Positions 48,927 to 57,305 of a DNA stretch of 64,000 nt are shown in pieces. Location: contig ONDS01000008.1 of NCBI GenBank assembly GCA_900316685.1, positions 124,001-188,000 on the forward strand, given 5' to 3'. Below the pieces are notes generated by a model. The model did not search any database. It saw nothing but the letters and a program-made list of their open reading frames with translations, and was not told where the DNA came from. The stretch's first letter is position 1. Every line of letters begins with the position of its first letter. The stretch is from an uncultured Prevotellaceae bacterium. Its GTDB lineage: Bacteria > Bacteroidota > Bacteroidia > Bacteroidales > Bacteroidaceae. The position numbers and the translations under genes are program-made.

Positions 48927-49733
48927 TCAATAGAACCCCTTGTCTTTGGTTTGCATGACGGTGAGGTTTTGTATGGCCGACTTTTGGGTAGGCGGGTTGA
49001 GCACCACGGGATGGCGTGTGAGCTCGCTCGACATCCATTGCGCCAGTTGATCCATCCACACCACAGCCCCTTTCATGGTGGGGTGCAGTCCATCACGCGA
49101 TCGATCCATCTGCATATCGCGACTGTCGAAGAAGCGGTCTGCCCCCACCTCTTTTATCAGTTGGTCGTTGTAGCCTTTGTCTACCCACCGTTTTATTCCG
49201 TTGGGATTGTTTTCGGTGTAGCTGGGCGGTCCGATCCAGACGAACGGCACATCGCCGACCTTTTCAAGCACCCGTTGCACATTTCGATGTATGGTGTTCA
49301 TGTCTTTGAGAGTCAGCTCATTGCTACCCATGCATAGCACGATGAACGTTGGTTTGGTTTCCTCCATGAAATGTTCGAGGGTACGGGTCCCGCCCCAGCT
49401 ATAAGACGACGACCCATACCATGTGACGGTAAAGAGCTCATGGCCGTTTTCCTTGGCATAATTCCAGAAATAGTGAGCGATGGGTTCGACCATCGAATCG
49501 CCCACGAATAGGAATCGTTGTGGTGACTCATCTTTCACCTTCTTTTGTATCAAAGGCACCGAGTCGGCAGGAGCCACTTCGGTAGAGTCGAGAGATGCCG
49601 CCAATGCGTTTTTCATGTCAACCTTTCTTACCGGTTCGTCGCCCAATGAAAAGGTGAGCGGACTGATGGCATAGGTTATGATGACCACGCATACGTTAAA
49701 GAGCAGCAATAATGTTTTTATCTGAGAATTCAT
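48927..49733 (-). CDS. DUF459/SGNH-like hydrolase
   Basis: A 268-residue protein with one N-terminal helix (residues 5-25, anchor or signal) and an SGNH domain: block I RFLFVGDSMVEP, block III CMGSNELTL and block V RDGLHPTMKG. Likely a periplasmic or surface esterase; DUF459-type members act on cell-wall or polysaccharide acyl groups in some bacteria. ATG at 49733 is chosen since it opens the anchor helix and follows the promoter box; the in-frame ATG at 49781 overlaps that box. Confidence 0.8.
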   Translation of the reverse strand: MNSQIKTLLLLFNVCVVIITYAISPLTFSLGDEPVRKVDMKNALAASLDSTEVAPADSVPLIQKKVKDESPQRFLFVGDSMVEPIAHYFWNYAKENGHELFTVTWYGSSSYSWGGTRTLEHFMEETKPTFIVLCMGSNELTLKDMNTIHRNVQRVLEKVGDVPFVWIGPPSYTENNPNGIKRWVDKGYNDQLIKEVGADRFFDSRDMQMDRSRDGLHPTMKGAVVWMDQLAQWMSSELTRHPVVLNPPTQKSAIQNLTVMQTKDKGFY

Positions 49734-49778
49734 TATGATAAAAATTCGATTGATGCACGAGGCATAAAATTTGGGGTG

Positions 49779-49786
49779 CAAAGGTA
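49779..49786 (-). promoter_or_regulatory. TAnnTTTG promoter box of the esterase pair
   Basis: TACCTTTG on the minus strand, 46 bases before the ATG at 49733. Divergent from the sppA promoter 63 bp away. Confidence 0.6.
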
Positions 49787-49848
49787 ATGAAAAAAAAAGG
49801 AAAAGGGTAAAAAACGAGCAATTATTTGGTCATTGTTTGAAAAATCAC

Positions 49849-49856
49849 TACTTTTG
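49849..49856 (+). promoter_or_regulatory. TAnnTTTG promoter box of sppA
   Basis: TACTTTTG, 23 bases before the ATG at 49879; it excludes the earlier in-frame ATG at 49771. Confidence 0.6.
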
Positions 49857-49878
49857 CAAAATAAACCCTGATATTATT

Positions 49879-51648
49879 ATGAAAGAATTTTTCAAAATGG
49901 TATTTGCCACGATGGTTGGCATGTTGCTATTCGGATTGGTGATGACCATCCTCGGTGTGATGTGCCTGGTAGGCATGGTGGCCTCAGGCAGTGGCACTCG
50001 CGGTGTGGAATCCAACAGTGTGATGGTAATGAACCTGAGTGGTTTGCTTGATGAGCGTTCTGAAAGCAGTCCGCTGCCCCAGCTGTTAGGACAAGCCGGC
50101 GGCGGCAGCATTGGTTTGGACGAGGTGCTCACCTCCATCCGCAGGGCCAAAGAGAATGAGGACGTGAAAGGTATCTATATAGAAGCAGGCCTCTTTGATG
50201 CCGATTCGTACGCTTCGATACAAGCTATCCGCAATGCGCTGGCCGATTTCCGCAAATCGGGCAAGTGGGTGATAGCCTACGGCGACACCTATACGCAGTC
50301 GACCTATTACTTAGCCAGTGTGGCTGACAAGGTGTACCTCAACCCCCTGGGTCAGATTGACTGGCATGGTTTGGCCGCCGAGCCTATGTTTCTGAAAGAC
50401 GTGTTGGCCAAGTTCGGTGTAAAGATGCAGTTGTCGAAGGTGGGAGCCTACAAGAGCGCCCCCGAGATGTTCACCGCCGATAAGATGAGCGATGAGAACC
50501 GTGAGCAGGTGACCGCCTACATCACCGGCATTTGGCAGAACATACTGAAAGGCGTGAGCGAGAGTCGTAAGATCAGCGTCGACAGTCTGAATGCCTGGGC
50601 CGACCGTCTGATCACATTCGACGACCCACAGAACTACGTGAAGTATAAATTAGTGGACGGCCTGATGTATACCGACGAGGTGAAGAAGGTGGTGAAGAAG
50701 CAAATGCAGCTGAATGAAGACGACCGCATCCCCCGTTTGAGCATGTTGGAGATGTTGCAGACCAAGCACAAGAACGAAGGTGAGCAGATCGCCGTCTACT
50801 ATGCTTATGGCGACATTGTCGACGGCGATGCCCAAGGCATGTTGAGCCAAGGTAATGTGATCGACGCCCAGAGTGTATGCAAAGACCTGGAGCAATTGGC
50901 CAACGACGATGAAGTGAAGGCCGTGGTGCTCCGCATCAACTCCGGCGGTGGCAGTGCTTACGCCTCTGAACAGATATGGCATCAGTTGGAAGTGCTGAAA
51001 GTCAAGAAGCCCGTTGTTGTGTCGATGGGCGGTATGGCTGCCTCGGGCGGTTATTACATCAGTTGCGGTGCCAACTGGATTGTCGCCGAGCCCACCACCC
51101 TAACCGGTTCGATCGGCATTTTCGGTATGTTCCCCGATGCGAGCCAGTTGCTCACTGAAAAATTAGGTGTGAAGTTCGACGAGGTGAAGACGAACAAGAA
51201 CAGCGGTTTCGGCACCCGTGCCCGTCCACTGAACGCCGAGGAGATGAGCTATCTTGATCATTATGTGGACAGAGGCTATAAATTGTTCCGGCAGCGCGTG
51301 GCCGACGGCAGGAAGCTGCCCGTCGACTCCGTGGAGAAAATCGCCCAAGGTCATGTCTGGTTAGGCCAGGACGCCCATAAGATCAAGTTGGTGGACGAGT
51401 TAGGCGGTCTGGACGTGGCAGTGAAGAAAGCAGCCGAGTTGGCCAAGTTGGCCGAATACCACACCCGCAGCTATCCCAGCCAGAAGGACTGGTTCGAGGC
51501 ATTGCTCAGCGACGGCGTGAGCGGCAGCTATCTTGACGAATATCGTGCAGCATTAGGCGACTACTGGCAGATGTTCACGTTGCTGAAAAATATGAATATG
51601 CACAATGCCATTCAGGCCCGAATACCTTATTATATGAATATCAGGTAG
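49879..51648 (+). CDS. sppA: Signal peptide peptidase SppA, long (67 kDa) type
   Basis: Membrane-bound serine protease that degrades cleaved signal peptides. One N-terminal helix (about residues 8-36) and two tandem S49 domains. Catalytic dyad: Lys192 in KVGAYKSAPE (N-terminal domain) and Ser389 in MGGMAASGGYY (C-terminal domain), as in E. coli SppA. 589 residues. Followed 64 nt later by lpxK. Confidence 0.95.
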   Translation: MKEFFKMVFATMVGMLLFGLVMTILGVMCLVGMVASGSGTRGVESNSVMVMNLSGLLDERSESSPLPQLLGQAGGGSIGLDEVLTSIRRAKENEDVKGIYIEAGLFDADSYASIQAIRNALADFRKSGKWVIAYGDTYTQSTYYLASVADKVYLNPLGQIDWHGLAAEPMFLKDVLAKFGVKMQLSKVGAYKSAPEMFTADKMSDENREQVTAYITGIWQNILKGVSESRKISVDSLNAWADRLITFDDPQNYVKYKLVDGLMYTDEVKKVVKKQMQLNEDDRIPRLSMLEMLQTKHKNEGEQIAVYYAYGDIVDGDAQGMLSQGNVIDAQSVCKDLEQLANDDEVKAVVLRINSGGGSAYASEQIWHQLEVLKVKKPVVVSMGGMAASGGYYISCGANWIVAEPTTLTGSIGIFGMFPDASQLLTEKLGVKFDEVKTNKNSGFGTRARPLNAEEMSYLDHYVDRGYKLFRQRVADGRKLPVDSVEKIAQGHVWLGQDAHKIKLVDELGGLDVAVKKAAELAKLAEYHTRSYPSQKDWFEALLSDGVSGSYLDEYRAALGDYWQMFTLLKNMNMHNAIQARIPYYMNIR

Positions 51649-51712
51649 AAGATATCGCCGGCGTGGGGACACGTTTCCTTTGTCGCCTGATAAGTATCAG
51701 TAAGTATCCAAC

Positions 51713-52876
51713 ATGGAAGGTGATCACATCAAAGTGAACAAATGGCTCCTGCCCTTGAGCTGGCTATACGGGTTAGGGGTACGCATCCGCAACAAATGCT
51801 TTGAGTTAGGCATACTGAAGAGCCGTTCTTTCAGTGTGCCAGTCATTGCCGTGGGTAACATCACCGTAGGAGGCAGTGGCAAGACCCCCCATGTGGAATA
51901 CCTTATAGACCTATTGAAAGACAAGGTGAACGTGGCTGTACTCAGTCGCGGCTACAAGCGGAAGAGCAAAGGCTACCAGCTGGCCAGTCTCAGTTCGACC
52001 GTGGCCGATGTTGGCGACGAACCCTTGCAGATAAAGAAAAAACATCCCGACATCTACGTGGCAGTGGATGCCAATCGTTGTGAGGGTATCGACCATCTGA
52101 CCCAGGATGAGGAGACGAAGGACACCGAGGTGATCCTACTCGACGATGCCTACCAACACCGCTACGTGAAACCCGGCATCAACATCCTGTTGGTAGACTA
52201 CCACCGCCTGATTATCTACGACAAGCTACTGCCTGCGGGCAGGTTGCGCGAACCCAAGGAAGGCAAGAACCGCGCCGACATGGTGATTATCACTAAATGT
52301 CCCACCGGTTTGAACCCCATCGACTATCGTGTGGTGATGAAGGCCATGGACCTCTACCCTTACCAGTCGCTGCTCTTCAGCCACATGACCTACGGCAAGT
52401 TGCAACCCCTGTTCTGCGGCGAAGAGCGTACCTTGGAAAGCATCGGCAACAATGAGCATGTATTGGTGTTGAGCGGCATCGCCTCACCCCAGCAGATGGA
52501 GGAGGACCTGAAGTCCTACTGTTCGGAGCTTAGTCCATTACGTTTCGACGACCATCACGAGTTTACGAGCGACGATGAGGCCCGTATCAACAGTGCGTTC
52601 GACGCCCTACCCTCCCCCAAACTCATCATCACCACGGAGAAAGACGCCGTGCGCTTGTCGTCGCTCACAGGACTTAACGAAGACGTACGCCATCATTTGT
52701 ACGTGTTGCCCCTCAAAGTGGAATTCCTGTTGGACCAAGAAGAAATCTTCAACAACAAGATTATCAGTTATGTACAAAAAAATTCAAGACACAGCATCCT
52801 GGCTCAAGGCAAGGATGAGCACAAACCCAAAGACAGCGATCATTCTGGGGACCGGCCTCGGACAATTAGCTTCTGA
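51713..52876 (+). CDS. lpxK: Tetraacyldisaccharide 4'-kinase LpxK
   Basis: Phosphorylates the lipid A precursor at the 4' position at the inner membrane. Seen: the N-terminal membrane-associated helix WLLPLSWLYGLGVRIRN, P-loop TVGGSGKTPH (residues 51-60), SRGYKRKSKGYQLAS, the VILLDDAYQHRYVKPGINIL stretch and PAGRLREP. The last 36 codons run inside punA in another frame (107-nt overlap), giving an unusual tail (SGDRPRTISF) after the expected family end. Confidence 0.93.
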   Translation: MEGDHIKVNKWLLPLSWLYGLGVRIRNKCFELGILKSRSFSVPVIAVGNITVGGSGKTPHVEYLIDLLKDKVNVAVLSRGYKRKSKGYQLASLSSTVADVGDEPLQIKKKHPDIYVAVDANRCEGIDHLTQDEETKDTEVILLDDAYQHRYVKPGINILLVDYHRLIIYDKLLPAGRLREPKEGKNRADMVIITKCPTGLNPIDYRVVMKAMDLYPYQSLLFSHMTYGKLQPLFCGEERTLESIGNNEHVLVLSGIASPQQMEEDLKSYCSELSPLRFDDHHEFTSDDEARINSAFDALPSPKLIITTEKDAVRLSSLTGLNEDVRHHLYVLPLKVEFLLDQEEIFNNKIISYVQKNSRHSILAQGKDEHKPKDSDHSGDRPRTISF

Positions 52877-53573
52877 GATTGTCGAAAGCTACGAGTTTCC
52901 TTACACCGAAATACCTCATTTTCCCGTTTCCACCGTCGAAGGCCATGCCGGCAAGCTGATTTTCGGCAAGTTGGGCGGCGTGGACATCCTTGCCATGCAA
53001 GGGCGTTTCCACTACTATGAAGGCTACTCCATGCAGGAGGTTACCTTTCCCGTGCGTGTAATGTACGAACTGGGCATCGAGACCCTTTTTGTGAGCAACG
53101 CCGCCGGAGGCATGAACCCCGAGATGAAGATTGGCGACCTGATGGTGATCACCGACCATATCAACCTCTTTCCCGAGCATCCCTTGCGTGGAAAGAACGT
53201 GCCCACGGGTCCTCGTTTCCCCGACATGCATGAGCCTTACGACCATGCGTTGATAGCCAAGGCCGATGCCATAGCCAAGGAAAAAGGCATTCGGCTTTTG
53301 CATGGTGTCTACGTAGGCGTACAAGGTCCCACGTTTGAGACGCCAGCCGAATACCGTATGTTCCGGACTATCGGCGGCGATGCCATCGGCATGAGCACCG
53401 TGCCCGAGGTAATCGTGGCACACCACTGTGGCATCAAGACTTTCGGCATGAGCATCATCACCGAACTGGGCGGTTTCGACGTGCCCGTGGCGGTGAGTCA
53501 CGAAGAAGTGCAAGAGGCAGCCAATAAGGCGCAGCCACTTATGACCGAAATCATGAGAGGAATGGTTGGATAA
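52770..53573 (+). CDS. punA: Purine nucleoside phosphorylase
   Basis: Phosphorolyses purine nucleosides to base and ribose-1-phosphate (trimeric PNP type). Seen: TAIILGTGLGQLA, the phosphate site AMQGRFHYYEGYS, SNAAGGMNPEMKIGDLMVI, GVYVGVQGPTFETPAEYRM and GMSTVPEVIVA. ATG at 52770 fits the N-terminal helix (MYKKIQDTASWL), which means a 107-nt overlap with lpxK; a shorter start at 52815 (MSTNPKTAI) would still overlap. 267 residues, normal. Confidence 0.94.
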   Translation: MYKKIQDTASWLKARMSTNPKTAIILGTGLGQLASEIVESYEFPYTEIPHFPVSTVEGHAGKLIFGKLGGVDILAMQGRFHYYEGYSMQEVTFPVRVMYELGIETLFVSNAAGGMNPEMKIGDLMVITDHINLFPEHPLRGKNVPTGPRFPDMHEPYDHALIAKADAIAKEKGIRLLHGVYVGVQGPTFETPAEYRMFRTIGGDAIGMSTVPEVIVAHHCGIKTFGMSIITELGGFDVPVAVSHEEVQEAANKAQPLMTEIMRGMVG

Positions 53574-53579
53574 TGAGGG

Positions 53580-53614
53580 GCAAGGAGCAAGGAGCAAGAG
53601 GCGAGGAATGAGAG
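53580..53614. repeat. Heptanucleotide purine-rich tandem repeat between punA and thiL
   Basis: Five 7-bp units: GCAAGGA twice, then GCAAGAG, GCGAGGA and ATGAGAG. Directly after the punA stop; comparable to the GAGGTGA repeat at 26057-26100. Confidence 0.75.
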
Positions 53615-53649
53615 GCATGTAGTAAATTATAATAAGGAGTAAGAAGAGA

Positions 53650-54723
53650 ATGACAGATATTTCCAAATTGGGTGAGTTCGGGCTGATTCGCCATCTCACC
53701 GACAGCATCAAGATCAAGAATGAAGCGACAAGGTATGGTGTGGGCGATGATTGCGCCGTGCTCCATTACCCCGACAGCGAGACGTTGGTGACCACCGACA
53801 TGCTGATGGAGGGTGTTCACTTCGACCTGACCTATATCGACATGGCCCACCTGGGCTATAAATCGGCGATGGTAAACATCAGCGACATCTTCGCCATGAA
53901 CGGCACTCCCCGCCAAATGCTCGTGAGTATCGCCTTGAGCAAACGCTTCAATGTGGAAGACCTGGAGCAGTTCTATCAAGGCCTGCGCATGGCCTGCGAT
54001 AAGTGGGGCGTTGACATCGTAGGCGGCGACACCACCTCATCGTATACCGGCCTGGCCATCAGCATCACCTGCATCGGCGAGGCGAAAAAAGACGACATCG
54101 TCTATCGTAAGGGAGCTCAAGACACCGACCTGATCTGCGTGAGTGGCGACCTTGGAGCCGCCTATATGGGTTTGCAGTTGCTGGAGCGCGAGAAACGCGT
54201 GTACTACCAACAGGTGGACGAGGCTAAGAAGAAAGGCGACCAAAACGCGCTGAGCACGCTGTCCGACTTCCAGCCCGATTTCGCTGGCAGAGAGTACCTG
54301 CTCCAGCGTCAGTTGCAGCCCGAAGCCCGTGGCGACATCATCGCCCGGCTGCGTGAGTTGGGCATCCATCCTACAGCCATGATGGACATCAGCGACGGAC
54401 TGAGCAGCGAGCTACACCATATCTGCGAGCAGAGCGGTTGCGGTTGTCGCATATTCGAGAACCACCTGCCCATCGATTACCAGACGGCGGTGATGGCCGA
54501 GGAACTGAATCTCAACGTGACCACTTGCGCCTTGAATGGCGGCGAGGATTACGAATTGTTGTTCACCGTGCCCATCGGCGACCATGAGAAAGTCGAGCAG
54601 ATGGAAGGTGTGCGCCTGATAGGCCACATCACCCGCAAGGAATTTGGCATGAAATTGGTTAGCCGCGATGGTCAGGATTTCGACCTTCCCGCCCAAGGAT
54701 GGAATCCCTTGAAAAGCAAATAA
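53650..54723 (+). CDS. thiL: Thiamine-monophosphate kinase
   Basis: Makes thiamine pyrophosphate from thiamine monophosphate and ATP. Family motifs: EFGLIRHL, GVGDDCAVL, TTDMLMEGVHFDL, NISDIFAMNGTP, DIVGGDTTSS and NGGEDYELLF. 357 residues. An AAGGAG sequence at about 53634 is an unusual clear Shine-Dalgarno-like site for this genome. No TPP riboswitch is evident upstream. Confidence 0.95.
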   Translation: MTDISKLGEFGLIRHLTDSIKIKNEATRYGVGDDCAVLHYPDSETLVTTDMLMEGVHFDLTYIDMAHLGYKSAMVNISDIFAMNGTPRQMLVSIALSKRFNVEDLEQFYQGLRMACDKWGVDIVGGDTTSSYTGLAISITCIGEAKKDDIVYRKGAQDTDLICVSGDLGAAYMGLQLLEREKRVYYQQVDEAKKKGDQNALSTLSDFQPDFAGREYLLQRQLQPEARGDIIARLRELGIHPTAMMDISDGLSSELHHICEQSGCGCRIFENHLPIDYQTAVMAEELNLNVTTCALNGGEDYELLFTVPIGDHEKVEQMEGVRLIGHITRKEFGMKLVSRDGQDFDLPAQGWNPLKSK

Positions 54724-54810
54724 AGACAGTTATTGAAGCGTCAATTGTATATCTCTACTGTTTATAAGCATGGTAGGGAACTACAATGAAGAATCGCAGG
54801 AAACAAAGAA

Positions 54811-55713
54811 ATGATGACGCGCGAGAAAGAGATATTCAAGGTGACACTGGTGGGCAGCGTGGGAAATGCGGCTTTGATTGCCTTTAAGTTCACGGCGGGT
54901 CTACTGGGTCATAGCGCGGCGATGATGGCGGATGCCGTCCACTCCCTATCCGACCTCTTGACAGATATCGTCGTGATGGTATTCGTGCGTATCAGTGCCA
55001 AACCGCAGGATGCGTCGCACGATTACGGGCATGGAAAGTTCGAGACCATAGCGTCATTCCTCATCGGACTGGCCTTGATTGCCGCAGCCTTGGGTATTAT
55101 CTATCTGGGCATCCAAAAACTGGTTCTATGGTGGAATGGGGAGCAACTGGTGTCTCCAGGATGGATAGCACTGTGGGCGGCGCTGCTGTCGATAGTGGTC
55201 AAGGAACTGCTCTACCAATATACGGCCCGTAGGGGCCATGCCCTGAACTCACAGGTGATGGTGGCCAACGCTTGGCACCATCGAAGCGATGCACTCTCGT
55301 CGGTTGGAGCGGTAATAGGTATAGGAGGAGCCATCATCTTGGGACACCGATGGACTGTGCTCGACCCGTTGGCTTCCATCGTGGTTGGACTGATGCTGGT
55401 CCGAGTGGCATGGAAACTTCTGAACAAGAGCATGGGGGAACTGACCGAGGGTTCGCTGCCTCCTGAAACGGAACAGGAGATCACGGATATCATTCGTTCC
55501 TTTCCTGACGTGCAACAACCTCACAACCTCCGCACACGTCACATCGGCGACCATATAGCCATCGAGGCACATGTGCGTATGGATGGCGACCTGCCACTCC
55601 ATCTCGTCCACGACCGAGCCTCGGCCATAGAACAGCTATTAAAGGACCGCTTCGGCGCAGCAACCCACGTCATCATCCACATGGAACCCATCAAATCGGA
55701 TAGTGGAAATTGA
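54811..55713 (+). CDS. Cation diffusion facilitator family transporter
   Basis: A 300-residue inner-membrane exporter of Zn2+/Fe2+/Mn2+-type metals, with about six helices (residues 12-200) and a C-terminal cytoplasmic ferredoxin-like domain. Metal-site motifs: MMADAVHSLSDLLTD in helix 2 and ANAWHHRSDALSS in helix 5 (HxxxD). The HSLSD and HHRSD forms resemble the Fe/Zn branch, but specificity is uncertain. Confidence 0.9.
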   Translation: MMTREKEIFKVTLVGSVGNAALIAFKFTAGLLGHSAAMMADAVHSLSDLLTDIVVMVFVRISAKPQDASHDYGHGKFETIASFLIGLALIAAALGIIYLGIQKLVLWWNGEQLVSPGWIALWAALLSIVVKELLYQYTARRGHALNSQVMVANAWHHRSDALSSVGAVIGIGGAIILGHRWTVLDPLASIVVGLMLVRVAWKLLNKSMGELTEGSLPPETEQEITDIIRSFPDVQQPHNLRTRHIGDHIAIEAHVRMDGDLPLHLVHDRASAIEQLLKDRFGAATHVIIHMEPIKSDSGN

Positions 55714-55817
55714 ACAGTCTTCGGCCATATCCTTACCATAACAATGTCGATTTGTTAATAAATGCTAACAGAGTTCATTTTTCTCATTTCACTTGTTGTG
55801 ATTAAGAAATAAATGTT

Positions 55818-55825
55818 TACCTTTG
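55818..55825 (+). promoter_or_regulatory. tRNA-Phe promoter box
   Basis: TACCTTTG, 23 bases before the mature 5' end. Shares CTTTGCAACCGCAAAA with the tRNA-Cys promoter. Confidence 0.7.
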
Positions 55826-55847
55826 CAACCGCAAAAGAGAAAGAAAG

Positions 55848-55920
55848 GGTGCCTTAGCTCAGTTGGTAGAGCATCGGACTGAAAATCCGTGTGTCCCCGG
55901 TTCGATTCCTGGAGGTACCA
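55848..55920 (+). tRNA. tRNA-Phe (anticodon GAA)
   Basis: Cloverleaf with acceptor GGTGCCT/AGGTACC (one G-T), anticodon loop CTGAAAA (GAA), T-loop TTCGATT. The middle pair of the T-stem is a C-T mismatch. 73 nt; CCA not encoded. Followed by a terminator. Confidence 0.95.
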
Positions 55921-55935
55921 CTCCTCCTTTCATTA

Positions 55936-55970
55936 GCCCCGCGATGGTTTCGGCCTGAACGGGGTTTTCT
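55936..55970 (+). terminator. Terminator of tRNA-Phe
   Basis: GCCCCG ... CGGGGT stem with an 18-nt GC-rich loop, followed by TTTCTTTT. Confidence 0.75.
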
Positions 55971-56101
55971 TTTGCCTTTATATCAGGCACTTACAATATA
56001 ACTACTTTATTTTCATGTTGTTGCGAGGGTTAAAAAAATTTTTGTTTAACTCTGCGGTTAATTGGAACTTATTGGACTGCATTGGACACGGTTGGAAAAA
56101 A

Positions 56102-56153
56102 TGTGATACCAAAATGTGATACCGGTATCACAAATTTGGGGAAATGTGATACC
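56102..56153. repeat. Array of four TGTGATACC sites, including an 18-bp perfect palindrome
   Basis: Direct copies at 56102-56110, 56115-56123 and 56145-56153, and an inverted copy at 56124-56132. The two central copies abut to form TGTGATACCGGTATCACA, a perfect palindrome. Typical of a protein-binding array (operator or recombinase core). Confidence 0.8.
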
Positions 56154-56319
56154 ACATTCAGCCTCAAAACCGCAAAAATCGGCTTTTCCAGTTGCTATAG
56201 GTTTTAATTTGGTACAAAATTACGCCTATAAAAAAAGTAAGGAAAAGACGATAATACAGAAAAAAGGATACAGATTAAAAATTACCCCAGAAAAAGTTGT
56301 AAGATTTGATAACTTATTA

Positions 56320-56327
56320 TATCTTTG
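56320..56327 (+). promoter_or_regulatory. TAnnTTTG box of the HigB-like remnant
   Basis: TATCTTTG, ending five bases before the ATG at 56332. Confidence 0.5.
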
Positions 56328-56331
56328 CACC

Positions 56332-56673
56332 ATGATACGGAAGATACGTACATACCGTCACGAATCAGTTTGACAAACTTCTTTGACAGTCTCTGTTGAG
56401 TCTTCAATAGGAGTAGTCCATATTGTATCTTCTCCTGCTCATTCTCTTTTAGCGTTGACATGAACGTTTCAAAATAACCGCCGTATCTATGAACTACGAA
56501 CGGAATACGGTGGTAATATATATCGCGTGTTCTTCATCTTTGACGAGGGGCAAATAGTTGTGTTGTTCAATGGGTTTCAGAAGAAGACACAGAAAACCCC
56601 AACAAATGAAATAGAAAAAGCAATAAGAATAAAGGAGGCATATTATGAAGACAAACAATCACAAAATCGTTGA
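56332..56673 (+). pseudogene. Decayed HigB/RelE-type toxin (phage Gp49-like family)
   Basis: Begins MIRKIRTYRHE at 56332, then shifts frame at least twice and meets stops (TGA near 56373, and again just before residue block TFQNNRR). From about 56478 a clean frame resumes: YELRTEYGGNIYRVFFIFD, then EGQIVVLFNGFQKKTQK, to a stop at 56671-56673. That C-terminal half is highly typical of HigB-like Gp49 toxins. It overlaps the antitoxin ATG by 29 nt, the usual HigBA order. The toxin is thus probably inactive. Confidence 0.8.
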
Positions 56674-56950
56674 TTACGACCTTGTTCTCGATGCCAAGTT
56701 CGGCAAAGTAGGAACTCCTGAGCGTGCCAAAGCTGAGGAGGCAGCCTATTCTTTTTATTCTGGTCAGATTCTCCAAGATGCAAGGAAGGAAGCAAAGGTC
56801 ACTCAAGAAGAGTTGGCTCGTAGGACCAATACAACCAAGTCTTACATCTCCAAAGTAGAAAATGGTGTTGTTACTCCAAGTGTGGGAGTCTTTTATCGTC
56901 TCATCAATGCTTTAGGATTAAGAGTTGAAGTAGTCAAACCACTCTATTAA
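56645..56950 (+). CDS. HigA-like XRE-family antitoxin
   Basis: A 101-residue DNA-binding protein with a helix-turn-helix at about residues 52-88 (KVTQEELARRTNTTKSYISK, VENGVVTPS) and an N-terminal toxin-neutralising segment. It follows, and overlaps, the toxin remnant. With the toxin broken, it may be an orphan regulator. Ends before a good terminator. Confidence 0.85.
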   Translation: MKTNNHKIVDYDLVLDAKFGKVGTPERAKAEEAAYSFYSGQILQDARKEAKVTQEELARRTNTTKSYISKVENGVVTPSVGVFYRLINALGLRVEVVKPLY

Positions 56951-56970
56951 TAGAGGAGTGTTCTAACTAT

Positions 56971-57010
56971 ATGCTGGTATAGCCTCTTAGGACTATGCCA
57001 GCATTTTTTT
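56971..57010 (+). terminator. Terminator of the antitoxin gene
   Basis: 12-bp stem ATGCTGGTATAG / CTATGCCAGCAT (one G-T pair) followed by seven Ts. Confidence 0.9.
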
Positions 57011-57097
57011 GTAAATCACACAGCGCAAAGTACCAGGCTTTTGGGGGTCGGTGGATAAACCTGGTTAGCAGGATGAGTTCAACGCTGTTAAAAGAAA

Positions 57098-57133
57098 AAT
57101 CCATAACTTTGTTTTTAGACAAAGTTATGGATT
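57098..57133 (-). repeat. Perfect 15-bp inverted repeat (hairpin)
   Basis: AATCCATAACTTTGT (57098-57112) and ACAAAGTTATGGATT (57119-57133) with a six-base loop. On the minus strand it is followed by a T-rich stretch, so it could end transcripts of the 57306-57710 gene, although it lies 170 bp beyond the stop. Confidence 0.75.
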
Positions 57134-57305
57134 GTGGTGGGATGGGGAAAAGACAGCTTTACAAAGAGGTGTTCATAACAAAGAAAAAAACACAGTAGTA
57201 TCTATATGACAGAAATAACTAGATGTTAAGAATATATAGTTCATATTATGCAAAAGTGGCATGGAATTTCTTCCTCAACATTTCGGTTTTTATGAAATGT
57301 GATAG

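Larger units (their letters stand above)
55921..56331. other. Gene-free region after tRNA-Phe with TGTGATACC array
   Basis: Contains the tRNA terminator, AT-rich sequence, four copies of a 9-mer (see the repeat entry) and the promoter box of the decayed toxin gene. No intact open frame and no copy of the tRNA 3' end that would mark an att site. Confidence 0.7.
56951..57305. other. Gene-free AT-rich region after higA
   Basis: Holds the higA terminator (56971-57010) and a perfect 15-bp inverted repeat (57098-57133). I see no credible gene. Confidence 0.6.

Noticed and set aside
53574..53649. TPP riboswitch before thiL
   Set aside because: Only 76 bp, filled by heptamer repeats; none of the conserved TPP aptamer sequence is seen.
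56995..57198. 67-codon frame after higA
   Set aside because: It starts inside the higA terminator and runs through the 15-bp inverted repeat.
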